Source of the DNA: Candidatus Sulfopaludibacter sp. SbA3
Lineage (GTDB): Bacteria > Acidobacteriota > Vicinamibacteria > Vicinamibacterales > UBA2999
Length of the DNA: 64,000 nucleotides
Assembly (NCBI GenBank): GCA_945903265.1
Contig: CAMDNQ010000002.1
Span: forward strand, 124,001-188,000
Direction: 5' to 3'
Part shown: one piece after another, positions 9,189 through 17,776 of the stretch
Numbering within the stretch: position 1 is the first letter of the stretch
How the letters are laid out: the number at the start of each line of letters is the position of its first letter
Translations under genes and position numbers: made by a program
Notes under the pieces: model-generated
Told to the model about the DNA's origin: nothing
What the model saw: the letters and a program-made list of their open reading frames with translations, nothing else
Databases searched by the model: none

Positions 9189-10364
9189 ATGACAAAGAGT
9201 TCCGCGATGGTCGCCGGGGTAGGTCTTGCCTGCGCCGCGGCTCTGTATTTTGCGACCGACGTCCGCAGCCAGGACATCCGGACGCCCCTTCCCCGGACCG
9301 CGAAGTCGCCCGCCGCCAATCCGAGCACCCCGCAGAAGGTCGCCCTCGGACGGCTGTTGTTCTGGGATCCGGTGCTCTCGGGGCCCAAGGACGTCGCGTG
9401 CGGGACCTGCCATCACCCCGATTTCGGCTACGCCGAGAACCGCGACCTCTCGATTGGCGTCACCGGCGCGGGCCTCGGGCACCGGCGCAGGTTCTCGGCT
9501 GGCAGCTCGATTCCGCTCGTCAAGCGCAACAGCCAGACGATTCTGAACGTCGCCTTCGTCGGAAGCGACGAACAGGGGAATTACGATCCCGCCACCGCGC
9601 CGATGTTCTGGGATGTTCGGGCGAAAGGGCTCGAGGCGCAGGCGATGGAGCCATTGAAAGCGCTGGAAGAAATGCGCGGCCGCACCTACGCCGACGACAA
9701 GGCGATCGACGTCGTCGTTGCTCGACTCACTGAGATTGCGGAATACCGCCGGCTGTTCGCGGAGGCGTTCGGCGGAACGCGCCCCATCACGGCCACGAAT
9801 CTCGGATATGCGCTGGCGGCGTTCCAGCGGTCGATCGTCGCGAACAATGCGCCGTTCGACCGGTACATGCGAGGCGACCGGACGGCGATGAACGCCACAC
9901 AGCTGGCGGGGATGCGCCGCTTCGAGCGTGTCGGCTGCGCGAATTGCCACAACGGCCCGATGTTCTCCGACTACAAGCTGCACGTGCTCGGCGTTCCGGA
10001 CAACGCGGCGCTGCCGACCGACCCGGGCGCTGAAGGCCGATACGCATTCAGGACCGCATCGCTGCGGAACCTGCGTTTCACCGCCCCGTACATGCATAGC
10101 GGCATCTTCAATACGCTCGAGGACGTGCTCGAGTTCTACGACGACGTGGACAATGGCGGCGGCCGCCGCGGCGGACGCAATAACGACCGCAACGTGAACG
10201 TGAGCCGTGAGGAGCTCGATCCGCTGCTCCGCCAGCTGCGCGGCGTCGATGACGACGACTTCGAGCTGCTGGCGTTCCTCGACGCCCTGAGCGACGAGAA
10301 ATTTGACCGGAATATCCCCAAAACCGTGCCCAGCGGCCTGCCGGTCGGCGGAACCATCAATTAA
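9189..10364 (+). CDS. cytochrome c peroxidase / MauG family di-haem protein
   Basis: CGTCHHPDFGY and CANCHNGPMFSDYKLH, with LGRLLFWDPVLSG. Confidence 0.85.
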   Translation: MTKSSAMVAGVGLACAAALYFATDVRSQDIRTPLPRTAKSPAANPSTPQKVALGRLLFWDPVLSGPKDVACGTCHHPDFGYAENRDLSIGVTGAGLGHRRRFSAGSSIPLVKRNSQTILNVAFVGSDEQGNYDPATAPMFWDVRAKGLEAQAMEPLKALEEMRGRTYADDKAIDVVVARLTEIAEYRRLFAEAFGGTRPITATNLGYALAAFQRSIVANNAPFDRYMRGDRTAMNATQLAGMRRFERVGCANCHNGPMFSDYKLHVLGVPDNAALPTDPGAEGRYAFRTASLRNLRFTAPYMHSGIFNTLEDVLEFYDDVDNGGGRRGGRNNDRNVNVSREELDPLLRQLRGVDDDDFELLAFLDALSDEKFDRNIPKTVPSGLPVGGTIN

Positions 10365-10384
10365 ATCAGGCCCTAATTGGGCAC

Positions 10385-11323
10385 ATGAGTTGCTCGGTGA
10401 CTGTAATGGTCGCCGGCCTCAAGTGGTGCGCGTTTGAATTGTCGGGTCGATCCGGCCTGACCCGGCGGCTTGCGGCGAGCCGCTGGCGGCAGCGGCGCCT
10501 CCTCATCCTCTGCTACCACGGGGTGTCCCTTGCGGATGAGCATGAGTGGAACCCCGAGCTCTACATTTCTCCCCGCACCCTGGAGAAGCGCCTCGATGCC
10601 CTCGCACGAATGGGGTGCACGGTTCTGCCTTTGGACGAGGCCGTTAGGCGGCTCTACGACGGAACGCTGCCCGACCGGGCGGTCGCGTTGACGTTTGACG
10701 ACGGGTTCTACGATTTCAAGGCGCGGGCGCTTCCTCTGCTCCAGGCGCGTGGGCTGCCGGCGACGGTGTACGTCACGACGCAGCGTGCGCATCGCAACCC
10801 GACGGTGGCGCATCTCCTGACGTCGTACATGTTGTGGAAACTTGGGCGCGTGAAGGGCGCGGTCGGGCACGAGGCCATGGAGCGATTGAGCGTTGAATCG
10901 GATGGCATGCTCCACGCGCGGCTGCTGTCGGTGATGACGCCCGAGGAGCTCGCGGGGATATCCGCGGCGGGCGTCGCCATCGAGATGCATACGCATCGGC
11001 ACGTGGCGCCGATCGACCCGGACGAATTCATGGACGACGTGCGCACCAATCGCGAGGCGATTGCGGGGATGACCGGCCGGCAGCCGCGGCATCTCTGCTA
11101 CCCGAGCGGCATCTATCGCCCCGGCTATCTGTCGCGGCTCGCCGCGGACGCCGTCGAGACGGCGACGACCTGCGATCCCGGCCTCGCGTCCGCCGCGTCG
11201 CATCCCCTGATGTTGCCCCGCTTCGTCGACAGCGAAGCATGCCACCAGCTCACATTCGAGGCGTGGGTGTCCGGCGTGGCCACATGGCTGCCCCGCCGCA
11301 CCCGCACAGCCAATGCGGCTTGA
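10385..11323 (+). CDS. polysaccharide deacetylase family protein
   Basis: ILCYHGVS, ALTFDDGFYDF, EMHTHRHV NodB-type motifs. Confidence 0.85.
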   Translation: MSCSVTVMVAGLKWCAFELSGRSGLTRRLAASRWRQRRLLILCYHGVSLADEHEWNPELYISPRTLEKRLDALARMGCTVLPLDEAVRRLYDGTLPDRAVALTFDDGFYDFKARALPLLQARGLPATVYVTTQRAHRNPTVAHLLTSYMLWKLGRVKGAVGHEAMERLSVESDGMLHARLLSVMTPEELAGISAAGVAIEMHTHRHVAPIDPDEFMDDVRTNREAIAGMTGRQPRHLCYPSGIYRPGYLSRLAADAVETATTCDPGLASAASHPLMLPRFVDSEACHQLTFEAWVSGVATWLPRRTRTANAA

Positions 11324-12242
11324 GGAGACGCGGAGCCGGCTTGCGGCGTGGCTCGATTCAGCGCCGGCGTCCGCGGCGCGCAGACTCATCGAGTCGGGCA
11401 CGTCGAGCCCGGAGTGGCTCGCCTCACGGCTCACCACGGTGACGGAGGATCCCGAGTCGTCCGCCGGCATCGTCCCGGCGATCGAAGAGGCTCGTCGTCG
11501 CGCTGGAGGCGCACCGGAAGACGGCAGCATCGAGCGATGGCTGCTGGTTCACCAGGCCGCGCAGCTGCTCGACACTCCAGGCTTCGCGCGGTTGGGCGGC
11601 GCCTGCTGCCGGCTGACCTGCGGCGAGCTTGCCTCGCTCCTCGAGGATGACGACGCCACCCGCCGCATGCTGGCCGTGTCAGGTATCCGTTTTCGCGAGT
11701 TCGCGAAGATGGCGACGGGGCGCCGCTTCAGCGCGGGACTGTTTCACTGGGATATCTGCGGCGTCAGTCGCACGTGGCTCGCCAGGGTGCCGCCGCGCGA
11801 CCTGCTCGGATTCACGCATGCCGTGGCGCGCATGGGCGGGATCAAGCCGGTGATGTTTCCGCATATCAACCCGCGGCGGGCATCTCCGCACCTCACCGAA
11901 CCCGCCATCAGCGCCTCTCTGGCGGCCATGGCCGAAACGCTGGACCGGTGGGCGGAATTGCGTGGATTCGCCGCCGCGTCATGGCTTCGCTCGCCAGACA
12001 CGCATCGAGTCTCACCTCACCTGGCAGCGGTGAATGCGCCGATCGTGGCGGGAGGGGGGTTCGTGACGACCGTCGGACCGGCGGCCCCCGACTGCGGCGT
12101 GCTCGAGCGCAGCACGACGCGCACGCAGTCGTATCGCAGCGGATCGTTCACGCCGACGATCGGCCTTGTGCTGTGGCCCAGGCGCGACATGCTTCGATGG
12201 TGGCGAAGCCACCCCGAGCTGATGCCCGCCGAAGCGGCCTGA
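11313..12242 (+). CDS. uncharacterised protein coupled to the deacetylase
   Basis: 309 aa ORF overlapping the preceding stop by 11 nt; no family recognised. Confidence 0.55.
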   Translation: MRLEETRSRLAAWLDSAPASAARRLIESGTSSPEWLASRLTTVTEDPESSAGIVPAIEEARRRAGGAPEDGSIERWLLVHQAAQLLDTPGFARLGGACCRLTCGELASLLEDDDATRRMLAVSGIRFREFAKMATGRRFSAGLFHWDICGVSRTWLARVPPRDLLGFTHAVARMGGIKPVMFPHINPRRASPHLTEPAISASLAAMAETLDRWAELRGFAAASWLRSPDTHRVSPHLAAVNAPIVAGGGFVTTVGPAAPDCGVLERSTTRTQSYRSGSFTPTIGLVLWPRRDMLRWWRSHPELMPAEAA

Positions 12243-12330
12243 CCTTCATCATCCTTGATGATCAGCGCGCGATACCCGTCGAGCTTGACCTCGTAGAACC
12301 ACGCGTCACCTTCGGGAAGCGCCTGCACGA
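12240..12330 (-). pseudogene. relic of ATP-dependent DNA ligase (LigD-type) nucleotidyltransferase domain
   Basis: Minus strand reads VQALPEGDAWFYEVKLDGYRALIIKDDEG, containing the ligase motif I KxDGxR; sequence ends there with no further ligase. Confidence 0.55.
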
Positions 12331-12358
12331 TGGAGTTGAAGTTGCACCGCCGGGGAGC

Positions 12359-12532
12359 ATGTCACCTGACGATCAGCCGGACAAGGACCGCCCCACGAGA
12401 AAAGACGATCCCGAGCCGCGGGACGTTCCTGACACGCCGCCAACCGAGCCGCCCCCCGTCCCGATTCGCGATCCGAGGCCGGAGGGGCAACCGCCGGGCC
12501 CTTACATCGCGGCGGGTCCGCGCCGCGATTAA
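12359..12532 (+). CDS. small Pro-rich hypothetical protein (57 aa)
   Basis: MSPDDQPDKDRPTRKDDPEPRDVPDTPPTEPPPVPIRDPRPEGQPPGPYIAAGPRRD. Confidence 0.35.
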   Translation: MSPDDQPDKDRPTRKDDPEPRDVPDTPPTEPPPVPIRDPRPEGQPPGPYIAAGPRRD

Positions 12533-12556
12533 CCAGCGACTCGGAGCGGAGCCGCC

Positions 12557-13210
12557 CTACGTACCCTTCGCATCTTCCGGACATCTGACGTTCGAATAGC
12601 CGGATCGGAACGCGGTCACCGTTCCGGCGTCGGGATCGTATTTGTGACGCCAGATACAGGCCGTGTCATTGGCGAGTAGATGAATCGACACGGAGGGCAT
12701 GTCGGAGACGGTCTTCACGTAGTGGATGTCGCCGTCGGGCGGCAGCAGCGTGTAGAAGCTGCCCGCCTGCACGGTCTGCTGCGACGCGACTTCCAGCGAC
12801 GCGCGCGCGTCATCATGGCCGTCGTCGGTGCGCGCGTACGTGGTGTCAAGCTGCACGCCTCGATACACGCCCACGATTCCCCACGCGAGGTGGTCGTGCA
12901 CCGGCGTCGATGCGCCGGCCGGGACAACCAGCGAGAACAGCGACAGCGATCCGTCTTCGGCGCGGTACAGCGCGTACTGACCGATGCCCCCTCCCATGCC
13001 GCTCGTGTGATCGGGTTGCGCGAACTCGTCGGGGAGCCAGCCATCGGATGCCAGCAGCTTCGCGAACGCCGGACGAAGCGCCTCCACACGGGCGGAGTTG
13101 CGCGGAATTTCCCTGGTCACGCGCGCCGTTTCGGCCACGAGGTCGCGGATCTGCGGAACGTCGACGATAAAGCCGAAATCAGTGGTGTAATCGTGGGACA
13201 GGTCACACAT
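12557..13210 (-). CDS. cysteine-dioxygenase-like cupin protein
   Basis: SLFSLVVPAGASTPVHDHLAWGIVGVYRGVQ cupin/CDO-like motif; DGDIHYVKTVSDMPSVSIHLLAND. Confidence 0.7.
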   Translation of the reverse strand: MCDLSHDYTTDFGFIVDVPQIRDLVAETARVTREIPRNSARVEALRPAFAKLLASDGWLPDEFAQPDHTSGMGGGIGQYALYRAEDGSLSLFSLVVPAGASTPVHDHLAWGIVGVYRGVQLDTTYARTDDGHDDARASLEVASQQTVQAGSFYTLLPPDGDIHYVKTVSDMPSVSIHLLANDTACIWRHKYDPDAGTVTAFRSGYSNVRCPEDAKGT

Positions 13211-14266
13211 ATGAGTTCACCTCGCCTTGGGGCGATTGTAATCGCGCTCCTGCTGGCGCCGGCATTGGTGCTGGCATCGGCAGCGCCGCAGCAGATGCCG
13301 CCTCCGCCGACAGGTCCGCCGACGGGTCCGCCATCAGGGCCACCGTCGGGGCCACCAACGGGGCCACCGCAGGGTCCGCCGTCAGGTCCACCGTCCGGCG
13401 CCGCCGGCGCGTGCACGATCGTCGGTCCGCTGCTGGCGCCGACCGATTTCGGCATCGCTGCGGGGCAGGTGCTCGCGGATACGTCGGCGACGCTGCTGCC
13501 GGACGGCCGCGTGCGCATGTACATCTTCGGCCAGGGCCGCGGCGTCGTCAGCGCCGTCTCGGTCGCGGCTGATGGGGCGGCATTCGTCGCCGAGGCGGGC
13601 AGCAGGCTGCCGGACGGATCCGGAATGCCGCGCGTCGTGGTCAACCCTGCTGGCGGCTGGCGGCTGTACTTCACGAGCGGCGGCGGCATCCGATCGGCGG
13701 TCTCCACCAACGGTCTGAATTTCACCGTCGAAGAGGGCTTCCGGATCACGGCGGAGGCCGCCGGGTTCACAGGCACGACCGCAGGCGCCGCCAGCGGCGC
13801 GACGGTAATCCGGCTGGCTGACGGCCGGTATCGGATGTATTTCAGCGACCTGCCGCGGCCCGGCGATCCGCCGGGCGGCCACTACATCAAGAGCGCCGTG
13901 TCGACGGACCAGCTGCGGTGGACGATGGAGGCGGGCGTGAGGGTTGGTCCTGGAGCGCCCACGCTGACCGAGTCGGCGGAACATCCGTTCGCGCTCGCGA
14001 ACGCGGACGGATCGATCACGCTCTATTACGGAAAGTTCGCGGGCCCGGGCGGGACCGCAACGGAAGGCTTGTATCACTCGACGTCGGCCGACGGCCTCAC
14101 GTTCGCGGCGGAAACCTACGACGTCTTCTTCGGCAACGACCCCGACGCGATTCGCCTCAGCGACGGCACGCTCGTGATGTACTACGGACAGTTCGACGCA
14201 CAGGTCGGCGGCACGATCAATCTCGCCCGTTGTCCGGAGCCCGCCGCAGCGGCCGGACATCGCTGA
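13211..14266 (+). CDS. secreted five-bladed beta-propeller-like protein with (T/S/Q)GPP repeat linker
   Basis: Signal peptide MSSPRLGAIVIALLLAPALVLASA; TGPPTGPPSGPPSGPPTGPPQGPPSGPPSG; repeated LPDGRVRMYIFG / LADGRYRMYFSD / LSDGTLVMYYG blades. Confidence 0.65.
   Translation: MSSPRLGAIVIALLLAPALVLASAAPQQMPPPPTGPPTGPPSGPPSGPPTGPPQGPPSGPPSGAAGACTIVGPLLAPTDFGIAAGQVLADTSATLLPDGRVRMYIFGQGRGVVSAVSVAADGAAFVAEAGSRLPDGSGMPRVVVNPAGGWRLYFTSGGGIRSAVSTNGLNFTVEEGFRITAEAAGFTGTTAGAASGATVIRLADGRYRMYFSDLPRPGDPPGGHYIKSAVSTDQLRWTMEAGVRVGPGAPTLTESAEHPFALANADGSITLYYGKFAGPGGTATEGLYHSTSADGLTFAAETYDVFFGNDPDAIRLSDGTLVMYYGQFDAQVGGTINLARCPEPAAAAGHR
13310..13397 (+). repeat. in-frame tandem 12-nt repeats coding [TSQ]GPP
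   Basis: About seven consecutive xGPP units in the nucleotide sequence. Confidence 0.8.
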
Positions 14267-14275
14267 GCCGCGCGC

Positions 14276-15154
14276 TTACTGCACGATATCGAAGCCGTCG
14301 ATCCAGACCCAGCTCCCCTTCGCGCTCTGGTTGTGGATGCCGGTCGCCTCGATGGTGAGGATGTGCTGGCCTTCTGAGAGTCCGATGATGGTGTACGGCA
14401 CCGTCGCGGCTTTCCCCGGAGCGAGATACGTGTCGATCTCGGTCTTGAACTGTCCGTCGACGTAGATCCGCGCCACGCCGGACCATTCATCGCGGTTCGC
14501 CACCCAGCTGACGCCGGTGCCGACGAACCCGACGTTCGCGCGGGAACCGGCATCCATCGCGAGCACGGCATGGCCGCCGCTGTGCCCCGCGTTCCCATTC
14601 GCGTACCAGCGTCCTGAGAACACCAGCGCGGGGTGGTTTTCTTCGACGCGCCCGAAGGGCGCGGCGACGCCACCAGGCAGCGCCTCGCCGTTTTCAATGT
14701 CGAACGCGTCGATCCAGACCCACGAGCCTTCCGTGCCCGGGCCGCGTTCGTGCGTGATCTCGATCGACAGCGTATGCGGGCCGCGCACCAGGCCGGTCGC
14801 CGAGAACAGCGCGTGCTGCTGCAGTGGGGTCCTGCTGAAACTGTCGATAATCGTCAGGTTGCCATCGAGGTGCAGCGTGGCGAGCCCCGACCAGCCGTCT
14901 TTCACGCCTATCCAGGTAATGCCGGTCCCGATGAAACTGAGAGTGACCCTCGCGCCGCCCGTGTTGGTCAGGGCCGCCCGGCTCCCGCTATGCGACGCGT
15001 TGTCGTTGCGGTACCAGTTGCCGCTGTAATGGACGCTCGGGTCGTCCTGCTCGACGCGGGTGTGCTGCGCCGCCGATGCCTCCGGCAGGCCGATTCCCGC
15101 CGTCAGGAAGGTGGCCAGGAGGGCGTGCAGACACCACGGGCTTTTGAGGTTCAC
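14276..15154 (-). CDS. secreted protein with two tandem homologous beta-sandwich (CBM-like) domains
   Basis: Repeat 1 VEQDDPSVHYSGNWYRNDNASHSGSRA...GSWVWIDAFDIENG; repeat 2 VEENHPALVFSGRWYANGNAGHSGGHA...GSWVWIDGFDIVQ. Confidence 0.65.
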   Translation of the reverse strand: MNLKSPWCLHALLATFLTAGIGLPEASAAQHTRVEQDDPSVHYSGNWYRNDNASHSGSRAALTNTGGARVTLSFIGTGITWIGVKDGWSGLATLHLDGNLTIIDSFSRTPLQQHALFSATGLVRGPHTLSIEITHERGPGTEGSWVWIDAFDIENGEALPGGVAAPFGRVEENHPALVFSGRWYANGNAGHSGGHAVLAMDAGSRANVGFVGTGVSWVANRDEWSGVARIYVDGQFKTEIDTYLAPGKAATVPYTIIGLSEGQHILTIEATGIHNQSAKGSWVWIDGFDIVQ

Positions 15155-15202
15155 GCCCAGGTAAGAGCAACACCTGAGCCACCTTCGGAGCCGGCCGGCG
15201 GG

Positions 15203-16819
15203 CTAATTCGTCTTGGCGGCCGTCCCCATGGCGTCCACGAAGGCACTCCAGGGCACCGGCTTACCGTGAATAGGCGCCACGGTGCCGACATCGAGCTTCA
15301 TCCGCTGCACCTGGTTCATCAGGCTGCGCATCGCCGGTATCTGCGCGGCGCGGGGCGGTTCGTGGGTGTCGAATAAATCGGCCTCGAACGCGATCCGCTC
15401 CGCCGGCAGGTACGCCATCAACATGCCCGATACGTGGTTCAGCGGCTGGACGTAGTAAACGCGCAGGATCCGGCTGTTATCGGTGATGACGAAGTTCTCC
15501 TGGATCGCCTCGTAGTTGTAGCCCTCGGCAACTTCTGTCGGCGGCCAGAGCGAGAGAATGTCCGGCTTCACCGTCCGCGCCTTGTACGTCAGCACGTCGC
15601 GGTTGATGAACGGCAGGTTGATCATGTGCGTCACGAGCGTGGCGCCGATGTGGTTGTAGGTGCGGATACCGCCGATGTGATCGAAATGCGGATGCGACAT
15701 GATGAGCCACCGGATCGCCTTGCCGGGCGCCAGCTTCGCAATCGTGTCGATCACCGCGAGGCTGCGCGCCTCGCCGAGCGGCGCTTCGAACACCGCCACG
15801 AAATCGCGGAACTCCACCATGTAGCTGTTCGCCGGTCCACCGCCAAGCAGGTACACACCCTCCGCCATCTTCTCGACGTTCACCTGCGCCGGATTTGGCG
15901 CCGGCGTCTGGCGTACGGCGTCCGGCACCGGGACAGGGTCCTCACAGACGTTGGCCTTGATGTCCGGAAACTTGCCGCCGTAGGCGTTGTGGCCGGTGCT
16001 CTCGGAGTAGAACTTCCAGTTGTCGTCCCAGCCCTGGTGCGAGTGCCATGCGATCGGCCAGCGCGACTCGCCAGCCGGCATGAAGTTGGTCGACTCCTGC
16101 TCGATGTTGAAGTCGCCGAGCGTGTTCTCGTTCACGGTGGTCTTGATGCGCGTGATGATGTTCTGGCTGTTGATGGTCGCGTCCACGCGGTACTTCCCCA
16201 GGACGGTGATGCCAACGACGTGCACCTTTTCCGGCGACACGACGTTCCCGTCGCGCCCCTTCTCGAGCTGCTCCCAGCGCCAGAGCGCGACCGGATTCGC
16301 ACCCGGCTTCCGCGCGGCCTTCAGGAATCCGTGCGGCGTCAGCCAGATATCGAGCTGGTAGATTTCCGCCATCTCGGGCGGAACGGCCACCGGCGCGGTA
16401 TCGCCGTCGGTATACCAGGCGTTCATGCCGTTCACGATGTGGGTCTGGCGCACGTTCTTCTGCGTCGGCATTCCGCCGACGAAGCCGAGGCCATATTTCC
16501 AGGAGGCAGGGCTCTCGCCCGGCTTGCGATCGAACGTCTCCTTGCTGGTGCCGGTCTCCCAGTTGATCGTGCGCGTGTAGTTGGCCATCTCGGCGCGGCG
16601 CCAGTCGATATTCACCGCGTTCTCGAACGTCTGGCCAACGGCGCCGCTGTAGCCGGTACCGGAGAACGTCACGCACCGGAGACTCTGCTCGTTGATCGCC
16701 TTCGACGCGGCGGCGAGTACCGGACCTGGATCGACGTATCCCGGCGGCAGTTGCTGCGCGGGCAGCACGATGACGCTGGCTACGAGTACGGCACACAGCA
16801 CATACAGTCTTCTGGCCAT
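15203..16819 (-). CDS. MBL-fold metallo-hydrolase, secreted
   Basis: MSHPHFDHIGGIRTYNHIGA metallo-beta-lactamase HxHxDH-like motif; signal peptide MARRLYVLCAVLVASVIVLPAQ. Confidence 0.75.
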   Translation of the reverse strand: MARRLYVLCAVLVASVIVLPAQQLPPGYVDPGPVLAAASKAINEQSLRCVTFSGTGYSGAVGQTFENAVNIDWRRAEMANYTRTINWETGTSKETFDRKPGESPASWKYGLGFVGGMPTQKNVRQTHIVNGMNAWYTDGDTAPVAVPPEMAEIYQLDIWLTPHGFLKAARKPGANPVALWRWEQLEKGRDGNVVSPEKVHVVGITVLGKYRVDATINSQNIITRIKTTVNENTLGDFNIEQESTNFMPAGESRWPIAWHSHQGWDDNWKFYSESTGHNAYGGKFPDIKANVCEDPVPVPDAVRQTPAPNPAQVNVEKMAEGVYLLGGGPANSYMVEFRDFVAVFEAPLGEARSLAVIDTIAKLAPGKAIRWLIMSHPHFDHIGGIRTYNHIGATLVTHMINLPFINRDVLTYKARTVKPDILSLWPPTEVAEGYNYEAIQENFVITDNSRILRVYYVQPLNHVSGMLMAYLPAERIAFEADLFDTHEPPRAAQIPAMRSLMNQVQRMKLDVGTVAPIHGKPVPWSAFVDAMGTAAKTN

Positions 16820-16851
16820 CGGTCCTCCTGAGACGTGAACGCGGGCGTATC

Positions 16852-17760
16852 TTACTTCGGGAAGGCGCCCGGATACGGTTTCAGCGCCGGGTTCGTGAGC
16901 TCGCGGATGCTCACGCCTTCCCAGCAGGCGTTCTCCCATTGCTCGAACGCGGGGTCCTTCTCCCGGCGCAGTCCGGAGACCAGCGTCCACGGGCGCGTGA
17001 ACACCCGCGGATCGTCGAACGTCGCCTGGTAATGCATCACGTCCGGATGAATCATCGTCCACCGCTCGACGATGTGCACGGTGTCGCTGTGGAAGTTTCC
17101 GACGTGATCGAGCCACATGTGATCACGCAGATTGGTCACGTCAACGACCAGCGTGTTGCCTTCCCAGCGTCCGCGCGAATCGCCCATGAACAGCTTGAGC
17201 GAGCCTGGCACGTGCGGCCGTCCGTCAGTCGGGATCACGCGGTACGTATGCGCGTAATCGCCCTGGATGACGATCGACGTCGCACTCTGGACGATTCGCC
17301 GTACGCCCGCACTGTACGCGTGCTTTGGCGGCGCATCCGGGAGGCATCGCTGCACGGGATTGAGATAGGTGCCAAAGTGATTCCGAACCTTCGCCGCCGC
17401 CCATGCCTGGTACGGAATCCGTCCATCAGCCGGATCGACGATGAGGCTTTTCCCGCCCGATCCATCCATGCCCTGCGGATGCTCTTCGATGTTCTCCATG
17501 TTGCGCGCGACGATGCGCGTCCAGAATCCCTGGAGGTCCGGCCTGCCGTCGGCGGTTCGCGGCGGACTGAAGGTCCTTGCTTTCCCGAGGGCGCACCGGT
17601 GAAACGCAGCCGGCTCTTCGGGGCAGCCGCCGAATGCGCCGTAGGGCTCCATCGGCGTGGGGCCGCTGCCGGGCGGAGGCGTGGCGAAGTAGGGGCGCTG
17701 CCCCGCCAGGGGCACGTGGAGCGCCAGGACGAACAGGAGGGCGACGAGCGCGTGCTTCAC
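16852..17760 (-). CDS. secreted hypothetical protein of the WxGxTLVxDV family (GTG start)
   Basis: PTDGRPHVPGSLKLFMGDSRGRWEGNTLVVDVTNLRDHMWLDHVGNFHSDTVHIVERWTMIHPDVMHYQATFDDPRVFTRPWT. Confidence 0.65.
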   Translation of the reverse strand: MKHALVALLFVLALHVPLAGQRPYFATPPPGSGPTPMEPYGAFGGCPEEPAAFHRCALGKARTFSPPRTADGRPDLQGFWTRIVARNMENIEEHPQGMDGSGGKSLIVDPADGRIPYQAWAAAKVRNHFGTYLNPVQRCLPDAPPKHAYSAGVRRIVQSATSIVIQGDYAHTYRVIPTDGRPHVPGSLKLFMGDSRGRWEGNTLVVDVTNLRDHMWLDHVGNFHSDTVHIVERWTMIHPDVMHYQATFDDPRVFTRPWTLVSGLRREKDPAFEQWENACWEGVSIRELTNPALKPYPGAFPK

Positions 17761-17776
17761 CGCGCCAGAGTCTAGA

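Noticed and set aside
13310-13397. CRISPR-like array
   Set aside because: Short 12-nt in-frame units without spacers; a protein-coding GPP repeat. No repeat-spacer structure was noticed elsewhere in the window.
15434-16831. 465-aa plus-strand ORF
   Set aside because: Shadow of the MBL-fold hydrolase gene on the minus strand.
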